DNA of 20,277 nucleotides from Bacteroidales bacterium (GTDB taxonomy: Bacteria > Bacteroidota > Bacteroidia > Bacteroidales > P3): positions 1 through 20,277 of the forward strand of contig JAFWBF010000118.1 of NCBI GenBank assembly GCA_017507285.1. Direction: 5' to 3'. The notes beneath the pieces were generated by a model. The model was not told the origin of the DNA, ran no database searches, and was given only the letters and a program-made list of their open reading frames with translations. Below, piece by piece: positions 14,565-20,277 of this stretch (position 1 is its first letter; each line of letters opens with the position of its first letter). The translations under genes were made by a program, and so were the position numbers.

Positions 14565-17030
14565 TTATTTCAGTTCTACCACTGTTATTCCTTCGCCACC
14601 TAGTTCCAATACTTCGGGATGGAAGCGTTTTATCTCTCTGTGGTTTCGGAGGTAGCCACGCACCATTTCTTTCAGTATTCCATAGCCAGTACCGTGCAGT
14701 ACTCTTATTTCTTTCTCACTCAGTAGCATAGCCTCGTCTATGTAGTGTTCTAGTAGTTGCATAGCCTCATCGGCTCGTTTACCACGCAGGTCCAAGGTGG
14801 GTGAAAAAGCGGCTCGTTTGGCATTAAGTTCGTTGTAGATAGATTGGTATCGATGGCTTGTATCTCTGGGTTTGGCAGTGGGTATGACTTTCTTTTGTGT
14901 TTTTATCAGTCGTTGTAGAGGTATTGTCATTCTTATGCTGTTGCTTTCTATAGTAGCTTTCTTTCCTTTTATCCCCACCACCTGGCCGTATGTATCTTGG
15001 TTGTCAATCTTTACTATATCGCCAAGGGCTATAAGGCTATTGTCTACAACCTCGTTGTTATCCTCCTGCTTTGGGCCAGATGGGAGGTTGTGTTTTTTTG
15101 ATTTTCTTATGTTTGCTGCTTTTTCGTCGGCTGTTTGTTGTTCGGCTTCTATTTTAGATGCTTCTTGTTTCAGCTTTTGTCGTGCAGCCATAGTCTCTTC
15201 TTTTTTGGCCTGAGCTGTTTTTATTTCAGCTATTGTGTGTTCTATTTTTTTGTTGGCATCAGCTATTATTTGTTTTGCATTTTGGCGTGCAGCAGATAGT
15301 ATCTCATGCTTTTTCAGCTCCAAGGTATTGTTCAGATTGGTATATTTTTCTATCATTTCCGATAGGAAATTATCGGCAACCGAGAGCTGTGTACGTTGTT
15401 TTTCTATCTCTTGTTTTTCTACCTCTATCTGTTGCAGTTGATGGTCAAAATTAAGCATTTGTGCACCTATTTTCTTTTCGGCGGCAGCTAGTATTTCATC
15501 GGGCAGGCCTATGTTTTTGGCTATCTCAAAAGCAAAAGAACTGCCGGGATGTTTTATTACCAGGCTGTAAAGGGGTTTCATCCGTCGGGTGTCAAAAAGC
15601 ATAGCGGCGTTGGCTATAGAAGGAAATCTGTCGGCCATAAGTTTCAGGTTAGAGTAGTGGGTGGTTATCACCCCGAAAGCCCCTCTGTCGTAAAGCATTT
15701 CCACCATAGCTTCGGCTATAGCTCCACCTATACGGGGTTCGGTTCCAGCCCCAAGCTCGTCAAGCAAAAAGAGTGTTTTGCCATCGGCCACCTCAAGCAG
15801 GGCTTTCATATTCATAAGGTGCGAGCTGTAGGTACTCAGGTCGTTTTCGATAGACTGCTGGTCGCCAATATCAATAAAAAGTTGATTGAAAATACCAAAT
15901 TCCGAAGTTTCTTTTACAGGCACCAGCATACCCGCCTGGAGCATATACTGCAACAAACCTACAGCTTTGAGGCATACAGATTTGCCACCCGAGTTTGGCC
16001 CCGATATTATCACCATCCTTTGCTGCTCGTTCAGCTCTATTCCAAAGGGTACAACCTCTTTATGCTGCTTGCTTAGGCTTAGATACAAGAGCGGATGGCG
16101 GGCACCGAACCAATAAATTTTCTGGCAGTTGTCCACAATAGGCATACCTGCATTTATTTTTAAAGCAAATTTGGCTTTGGCTCTTACAAAATCCAGCTTA
16201 CCCAGCACCCAATAGGCCGTAAGCAGCTGAGGGAGAATGGGGCGTATATTGTCGGTAAATTGTTTTAGTATACGTTCTATCTCATGCCTTTCGGCAAATT
16301 CCAGCTCACGCAAATCGTTGTTCAGTTCAACCACCTCGGAAGGTTCCAGGTAGGCTGTTTGTCGGGTAGCCGACTCATCAATAATCAAGCCTTTGATTTT
16401 CCTTCGGTGGGTGTCCAGCATAGGTATCACAGCTCTTCCGTTTCTTATCGTAACCTCGGCATTTTCGGGAGCCCAGCCCTCTTGTTTGGCCTTGCCCAAG
16501 GTTTTGGTTATAAGTCGGTCTATATCGTTTTGCTTTCTATGTTGCTGGCGGCGAATGTCGGCAAGCAGCTCCGAAGCAGTGTCGTAGATACAGCCCTTGT
16601 CGTCTATTATCCTGCCGCATTCCTTCAGCACCCAAGGGTCCAAATCCACTTTGGCTGCCAAAAGTTTTAGTCGAGGGTACTTATCCTCATCGGTATCTTG
16701 AAAAAAGCGTACACAGTCAAACACAGTCTTTAACGAACATTTCAAGTCGAACAAAGCCTGCAGCTCTATGGTAGTGCCCAAGGTATGGAGGCGTGAAAGT
16801 TCGGGAGAGAGGTCGAAAAAATCCTGCGATGGAAAACTATTCTCCATCAGCAGTATCTGCCTAAACTCGTCGGTTTGGGCAAGGTTGCATACAACATCCT
16901 CATAATCAACAGAAAACTTCATCTGTTCTACCAGCCGCAAAGCCATGGCGCTTACACATTCCTGTGCAACCATTTCTCGTATCTGATCAAATCCTATTTT
17001 TTCTTCCAATTTAAGTATGCATTTTTTCAT
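14565..17030 (-). CDS. mutS2: MutS2 family ATPase with Smr domain
   Basis: MutS-related ATPase that lacks the mismatch-recognition domain; family members act in suppressing recombination or rescuing collided ribosomes. 821 residues, slightly longer than usual (about 785). Core and lever helices occupy roughly 1-300. The ATPase has Walker A ISGPNSGGKS (342-351), Walker B LFLLDELGAGTEP (420-432) and the STHY-equivalent ITTHYSNLK. A long coiled coil rich in Lys/Glu/Gln follows (about 510-650). A KOW-like strand region (GDIVKIDNQDTYGQVVGIKG) precedes the C-terminal Smr domain (746-821), which has LDLRG and HGTGYG (779-784) intact, so nuclease activity is possible. Its base composition is visibly more GC-rich than the flanking DNA. 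It is probably its own unit. Confidence 0.95.
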   Translation of the reverse strand: MKKCILKLEEKIGFDQIREMVAQECVSAMALRLVEQMKFSVDYEDVVCNLAQTDEFRQILLMENSFPSQDFFDLSPELSRLHTLGTTIELQALFDLKCSLKTVFDCVRFFQDTDEDKYPRLKLLAAKVDLDPWVLKECGRIIDDKGCIYDTASELLADIRRQQHRKQNDIDRLITKTLGKAKQEGWAPENAEVTIRNGRAVIPMLDTHRRKIKGLIIDESATRQTAYLEPSEVVELNNDLRELEFAERHEIERILKQFTDNIRPILPQLLTAYWVLGKLDFVRAKAKFALKINAGMPIVDNCQKIYWFGARHPLLYLSLSKQHKEVVPFGIELNEQQRMVIISGPNSGGKSVCLKAVGLLQYMLQAGMLVPVKETSEFGIFNQLFIDIGDQQSIENDLSTYSSHLMNMKALLEVADGKTLFLLDELGAGTEPRIGGAIAEAMVEMLYDRGAFGVITTHYSNLKLMADRFPSIANAAMLFDTRRMKPLYSLVIKHPGSSFAFEIAKNIGLPDEILAAAEKKIGAQMLNFDHQLQQIEVEKQEIEKQRTQLSVADNFLSEMIEKYTNLNNTLELKKHEILSAARQNAKQIIADANKKIEHTIAEIKTAQAKKEETMAARQKLKQEASKIEAEQQTADEKAANIRKSKKHNLPSGPKQEDNNEVVDNSLIALGDIVKIDNQDTYGQVVGIKGKKATIESNSIRMTIPLQRLIKTQKKVIPTAKPRDTSHRYQSIYNELNAKRAAFSPTLDLRGKRADEAMQLLEHYIDEAMLLSEKEIRVLHGTGYGILKEMVRGYLRNHREIKRFHPEVLELGGEGITVVELK

Positions 17031-17087
17031 GTGTATATTTCTGATATATAGTTATATATAAATTATCATTCGGCGATATAGAATCTG

Positions 17088-17095
17088 CAAATGTA
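17088..17095 (-). promoter_or_regulatory. Probable -7 element of mutS2
   Basis: Minus strand TACATTTG fits TAnnTTTG, 58 bp before the mutS2 ATG. No TTTG is seen at the -33 distance, and a short CGAT/ATCG inverted repeat lies in the spacer. Confidence 0.4.
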
Positions 17096-17208
17096 CGATT
17101 TTTTATCGAAATGGCATATATCGAAATTCAAGTATTTGTTTCGATTAAGTTCCTCAAATATATAAAATGGTAAAAAAAACGGCAAATTTTACGGCGTTTT
17201 TTGGGGGA

Positions 17209-17460
17209 TATACATAATACTAATATATATGGCTGAGGGGGGATAAAAAAATGAAAGCTACAGATGGGGAATCATCATACAGCTTCTGGGCATTCTATTA
17301 TGAAAAAATATACTTGTAAATAGCAACGGCATATATATAATAATATTGTATGAATAGCGAAAAAAAATGAAGCTGCAGAATTTGGGGATTATCTACAGCT
17401 TCCACTTTTCACAAAAATTGAATTTGTTTAATAACGCAATACACATATATAATATTGTGC
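17209..17460. repeat. Degenerate tandem repeat, 116-bp period, with hairpin core
   Basis: A7-ATGAAAGCTACAGA at 17245 and A7-ATGAAGCTGCAGA at 17361 are 116 bp apart, as are the two copies of TACAGCTTC (17278 and 17394). In each copy the start of the core pairs with the end: GAAGCTG (17369-17375) with CAGCTTC (17396-17402), and the same with one bulge in copy 1. AT-rich motifs of the form CATATATAATATTGT recur near 17330 and 17444, and more weakly near 17213. The remainder of 17031-17611 holds no gene that I can support except very short ORFs inside these repeats. Confidence 0.6.
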
Positions 17461-17611
17461 AGACACACGTTTTTTTTCCAAAATAGCATAATATAATTAT
17501 ATAAATTATTCGGCTAACTAATATAGGGTAAGTTCCAAAATTTAAAATCTATATTATCAATAATATAAGTGTAAAATTCTCGTTATTATATAAAATAAAA
17601 AGAATACAATA

Positions 17612-18132
17612 ATGAGACAGTATAAAGAACATGGCAATGTTAGCCTTTTTGATTCAGAAATAACACTACAAAAATTATCAAACATAGGTAATCCATTAGA
17701 AAAATTATCGAGTGTTGTTGATTTCGAAATGTTTCGAGAGCGACTTGAATCAAAATTGCTGAATAACAATAAAAAGAATAATGCAGGAGCCAAACCATAC
17801 GATGTAGTAATGATGTTTAAAATCATAATACTGCAAAGGTACTACAATATAAGCGATGAACAAACAGAATATCAAATACATGATCGTACTAGTTTTAAAG
17901 ATTTTCTAGGATTGTCTAGTGGCGATAAAGTTCCTGACTCAAGAACTATTTGGCTTTTTAGAGAACGCTTGACAGAAAAAGGATTAGGCGAAATATTATT
18001 TCATGATTTCGTTAATGCATTGACAGAGAAAGGATTAATTTTAATAAGGGTCAAATGATAGATGCTAGTTTTGTGCTAGCACCAAAACAACGGAATACTC
18101 GAGAAGAGAACGAGAAGATAAAGAAATATTAG
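17612..18132 (+). pseudogene. IS5-family transposase remnant (5' part, frameshifted)
   Basis: The first 148 codons encode the N-terminal region of an IS5-group transposase: the DUF772 segment AGAKPYDVVMMFKIIILQR, then YNISDEQTEYQIHDRTSF and LGLSSGDKVPDSRTIWLFRE. The frame ends at 18058. Homology resumes one frame back: NKGQMIDASFVLAPKQRNTR is encoded from 18043, so a single base has been lost near 18040-18045. The IS5 similarity then stops around 18120 with a TAG at 18130; the DDE catalytic core is missing beyond the first Asp (IDASF). A possible left end (AGGGTAAGTTCC, from 17525) lies about 85 bp upstream; no right end is seen. A dead, truncated element. Confidence 0.88.
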
Positions 18133-18221
18133 AAATTCAACATAAAATAAATCGAAGACCAAGAAAAAAAATAGATTTTAAAATTCCATATCAAGAATTT
18201 TATTTATCTTTGCAAGAGTAG
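18105..18221 (+). pseudogene. IS30-family transposase remnant (3' tail)
   Basis: In the third frame, immediately where the IS5 similarity fades, the sequence reads ILEIQHKINRRPRKKIDF, then KIPYQEFYLSLQE and a TAG at 18219-18221. The pattern (I/L)N-x-RPRK-x-(L/I)-x-(F/Y)-x-(T/S)P-x-E-x-F is the end of IS30-family transposases. Only about 35-40 residues remain, with no start codon or DDE residues. It overlaps the IS5 remnant by about 25 bp in a different frame, so the junction lies near 18110-18130. It is too short for absolute certainty about family; a related rve-type integrase tail is the alternative. Confidence 0.65.
18205..18212 (+). promoter_or_regulatory. -7 element for the RNA methyltransferase gene, inside the IS30 remnant
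   Basis: TATCTTTG fits TAnnTTTG exactly, 87 bp upstream of the ATG at 18300. The -33 position shows TTC (18184-18186, 18-nt spacer) rather than TTG. It overlaps the last codons of the IS30 tail. Confidence 0.45.
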
Positions 18222-18299
18222 TTGCATTTTGGTTTGGAATCTACAGCAAATACAAAATATTTATTGATTATATACTAATATACATAAATACAAATTAAT

Positions 18300-19046
18300 A
18301 TGCCTGAAATTAAACAAAAACACAGTCAGTTATTCAATAACTATACTTACGAACAAAAAGAACAATTGTACGAAGCTCTATCGGAATTCTTTTCGGAAAA
18401 CAAACGTCAACTTCTAGACCAAAACATACAAAATAGAACTAAACATATAACTCTGGTGATGGAGGATATATTCCAGTCGCAAAATGCAAGTGCAGTGCTA
18501 CGTACCGCCGATTGTTTTGGAATACAAGATGTTCACATTATAGAAAACCAATACGAATATACACTGAATCCCGATGTGGCATTAGGTTCGTCAAAGTGGG
18601 TAAACTACTACCGTTACAACAAAAAAGATGAAAACAATACCTTGTTGGCATACGAGGATTTGCGTAAGAAAGGATACAAGATAATAGCCACGCTTCCACA
18701 TGAAAACGATGTAATGTTGCAGGATTTGGATATCAGCCAACCAATAGCGCTGGTGTTTGGTACCGAAAAAACAGGACTTACAGAAACGGCCATAAAAAAT
18801 GCCGATGCCTTTGTTAAAATCCCGATGTATGGATTTACCGAAAGTTTCAATATCTCGGTATCGGCTGCCTTGTGCTCTTTTTATCTTACCGAAAAGATGC
18901 GCAATACATCAGGTCTTGATTGGAAACTAACAGCAAATCAACAAATAGAACAAAAATTATATTGGGCCAGACAAATAGTTAGAGAGGCCGATAAGATAAT
19001 GAAAAAACTTGTCGAAGACATGAATTTGCCTGCCTTACAATTTTAA
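18300..19046 (+). CDS. TrmH/SpoU-family RNA 2'-O-methyltransferase
   Basis: SPOUT-class enzyme that transfers a methyl group from SAM to a ribose 2'-OH in tRNA or rRNA. 248 residues. Motif 1 lies at 51-71 (LVMEDIFQSQNASAVLRTAD, with catalytic-type Asn62 and Arg68). Motif 2 is LVFGTEKTGLTE (151-162) and motif 3 IPMYGFTESFNISVSAA (174-190); these form the trefoil knot. The absence of an N-terminal substrate-binding L30e-like domain and the direct start into the SPOUT core fit TrmH (tRNA Gm18) rather than RlmB, and the C-terminal extension after 195 also fits. The exact target nucleotide cannot be read from sequence. It lies just downstream of the IS scars and may be driven by a promoter there. 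Confidence 0.9.
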   Translation: MPEIKQKHSQLFNNYTYEQKEQLYEALSEFFSENKRQLLDQNIQNRTKHITLVMEDIFQSQNASAVLRTADCFGIQDVHIIENQYEYTLNPDVALGSSKWVNYYRYNKKDENNTLLAYEDLRKKGYKIIATLPHENDVMLQDLDISQPIALVFGTEKTGLTETAIKNADAFVKIPMYGFTESFNISVSAALCSFYLTEKMRNTSGLDWKLTANQQIEQKLYWARQIVREADKIMKKLVEDMNLPALQF

Positions 19047-19222
19047 TATTACAATCACTTTCTTTTAATATTTTCATTAAAGGATATTAATATTTGTGGT
19101 ATAAACAAAAGGTTATTGATGTTTCCGGTACTAAGTAATTGTAATGATTACAAACATGAAGTAATCTACAAAACAAAGTATACAAATAAGTAATTAACGT
19201 AACACAAAAAAAGAAGAAAACA

Positions 19223-19669
19223 ATGAAAAGACTAAATTTAATTCTAGCGTCAATGGTATTATCCACCATGTTTTTATTTACAAGCTGCGAGGACGAGTAC
19301 ACTAAAATCACATTCAACGACCTTCCCCTTTTGGCAAGAGAGTTTTTGAGCACACATTTCCCCAACGAAACTATTTCATATATAATGGAAGATAACGAAA
19401 TCTTAGACCATTCGTATGAAGTGAATTTTACCAGTGGAAATAACGTAGATTTCAATAGCGATGGTGAGTGGTATAATGTAGACTGCCATTCCGGCTCGGT
19501 GCCCAGCAGTGTATTGGGCGAGCAGATATGCGACTATATCGAAACCAACCATCCCAACTCGTATGCTGTGGAAATAGACAAGAATACTTTCACTTACGAT
19601 GTAGAACTAAACGATGGATTGGAATTGGTTTTTGACCTTTCGTTCAACTTCGAAAGATACGAAGATTAA
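19223..19669 (+). CDS. PepSY-like (DUF2874) lipoprotein, strongly acidic
   Basis: 148 residues with a lipoprotein signal peptide: Lys/Arg start, hydrophobic 5-20, lipobox LFTSC (18-22, Cys22). The following CEDE is acidic. The mature part has two related halves, each with an amphipathic helix and a Y-(E/D)-V beta unit: DHSYEVNFTSGNNVDFNSDG (62-81) and FTYDVELNDGLELVFDLS (123-140). That is the layout of the PepSY-like/DUF2874 (BLIP-like) fold common in Bacteroidota. By my count it has about 28 Asp/Glu against 4 Lys/Arg. Function unknown; anchored in the cell envelope. It forms a tandem pair with the next gene, 73 bp downstream. Confidence 0.78.
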   Translation: MKRLNLILASMVLSTMFLFTSCEDEYTKITFNDLPLLAREFLSTHFPNETISYIMEDNEILDHSYEVNFTSGNNVDFNSDGEWYNVDCHSGSVPSSVLGEQICDYIETNHPNSYAVEIDKNTFTYDVELNDGLELVFDLSFNFERYED

Positions 19670-19742
19670 ACCAATCGAATAGTAAACTTGTTTAGTAAGC
19701 TAAAATAATTGAATTGTATCATCAAAAAAACAGAATTAGAAT

Positions 19743-20180
19743 ATGAAAAAATTGATTTTATTGACTGTAAGTTTATTTATGGGATTGGGAACTATTTTTG
19801 CAGGACACGACCATCCCATCAAAGTAGAACAACTACCCGAAAAAGCACAAAAGTTTTTGACTACCTATTGGAACGATGTAAAAGTAGTTAAAGCCGAAAT
19901 GGATAAAGACGGTTTGGAAGTAACATACGATGTTCATCTTGAAAACAACACAAAAATAGAATTTGACAAAAAAGGTGAATGGAAAGAAATAAAAAGTCCT
20001 ATGGGCGAGATTCCTAAGGGAGTGATTATGCAAGACATACTAGATTATGTAGCCAACAATTATTCCGATAGCCGTATAGTAAAAATAAAAAAAGAACATC
20101 ACCACTACGAAGTTGAACTAACCAACGATATAGAACTTAAGTTCAACAAAAAGGGTAAGTTTAAACGAATAGATTATTAG
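19743..20180 (+). CDS. PepSY-like (DUF2874) exported protein, second of tandem pair
   Basis: 145 residues. The signal peptide (MKKLILLTVSLFMGLGTIFA, 1-20) lacks a lipobox cysteine, so it is likely a soluble periplasmic protein. Two internal repeats are clear: LPEKAQKFLTTYW...VTYDVHLENNTKIEFDKKGEW (31-80) and IPKGVIMQDILDYV...YEVELTNDIELKFNKKGKF (90-140), each the helix plus beta hairpin of DUF2874. The GHDH after the cleavage site and HHHY (119-122) add histidines that might bind metal (inference). It is nearly charge-balanced, Lys-rich, unlike its acidic neighbour, although the two are clearly homologous. It is last in the unit; a terminator follows. Confidence 0.8.
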   Translation: MKKLILLTVSLFMGLGTIFAGHDHPIKVEQLPEKAQKFLTTYWNDVKVVKAEMDKDGLEVTYDVHLENNTKIEFDKKGEWKEIKSPMGEIPKGVIMQDILDYVANNYSDSRIVKIKKEHHHYEVELTNDIELKFNKKGKFKRIDY

Positions 20181-20204
20181 TCTATCAGACCAGAAAACGA
20201 CAAG

Positions 20205-20236
20205 AGGGTTTTGCACAAGGTGTGAAACCCTTTTTT
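20205..20236 (+). terminator. Rho-independent terminator after the DUF2874 pair
   Basis: AGGGTTT (20205-20211) pairs with AAACCCT (20225-20231), loop of 13 nt with possible inner pairing GCAC/GTGT, followed by TTTTTT (20231-20236). About 25 bp past the last stop. Confidence 0.88.
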
Positions 20237-20277
20237 GATGCTCCCAACAGAATAAATTAGAATCATTGATACTCAAC

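Noticed and set aside
17557..17826. Minus-strand ORF of 89 codons
   Set aside because: Antisense to the IS5 transposase fragment; hydrophobic only because it mirrors Lys/Asn-rich codons.
18035..18058. Programmed -1 frameshifting in the IS5 transposase
   Set aside because: The downstream frame carries only about 28 more residues before the homology ends, and no X-XXY-YYZ slippery heptamer fits the frame. Decay is simpler.
19140..19152. Palindrome TGTAATGATTACA upstream of the lipoprotein gene as an operator
   Set aside because: Six-bp arms in AT-rich DNA are common by chance, and no -33/-7 promoter is seen next to it, so I do not list it as a site.
19087..19455. Minus-strand ORF of 122 codons
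   Set aside because: Antisense to the lipoprotein gene, which has a clear signal peptide and DUF2874 pattern.

Overview
The window looks like a chromosomal segment of a low-GC member of the Bacteroidota, probably order Bacteroidales. The main evidence is promoter architecture: at least five intergenic gaps carry the TTG/TTTG (-33), 19-20 nt, TAnnTTTG (-7) pattern typical of this phylum. Short A-rich leaders and the protein flavour (Bacteroidales-type IleS, PepSY-like DUF2874 proteins, secreted Dcp) agree. Genus cannot be told from the sequence.

Layout. (1) 1-2618, minus strand: the 5' part of ileS (cut by the window edge), whose mRNA leader starts with a perfect 9-bp hairpin, then aspartate ammonia-lyase (aspA) with its own promoter and terminator. 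(2) 2619-3970: a long gene-poor stretch. It holds a candidate structured RNA (about 2865-3147) with nested helices, a ladder of four hairpins at an exact 22-nt period and a terminator-like end. AT-rich repeats and tRNA-Leu(CAA) follow. (3) 3974-6397, plus strand: prs (PRPP synthetase), ribosomal protein L25/CTC, a terminator, and a YjjG-like HAD phosphatase. (4) 6437-13035, minus strand: ansA - hldA - menG/ubiE tightly packed, then dcp, then ribF with a small secreted leucine-rich-repeat protein. (5) 13327-17030, minus strand: a YitT-type membrane protein and mutS2. (6) 17031-18222: an island of degenerate 116-bp repeats and two abutting transposase remnants (IS5-like 5' part, IS30-like 3' tail). 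(7) 18300-20180, plus strand: a TrmH-family RNA 2'-O-methyltransferase and two tandem, paralogous exported PepSY-like (DUF2874) proteins, closed by a strong terminator.

Most genes are housekeeping: tRNA charging and modification, ribosome assembly, nucleotide and flavin cofactors, menaquinone, LPS heptose and DNA transactions. AnsA (Asn to Asp) and AspA (Asp to fumarate) together could feed fumarate to an anaerobic menaquinone-linked chain, and MenG shares the ansA operon; this link is inference. The part most likely to be new is the structured intergenic region at 2865-3147. Next are the 116-bp repeats beside the IS scars and the charge-divergent DUF2874 pair.
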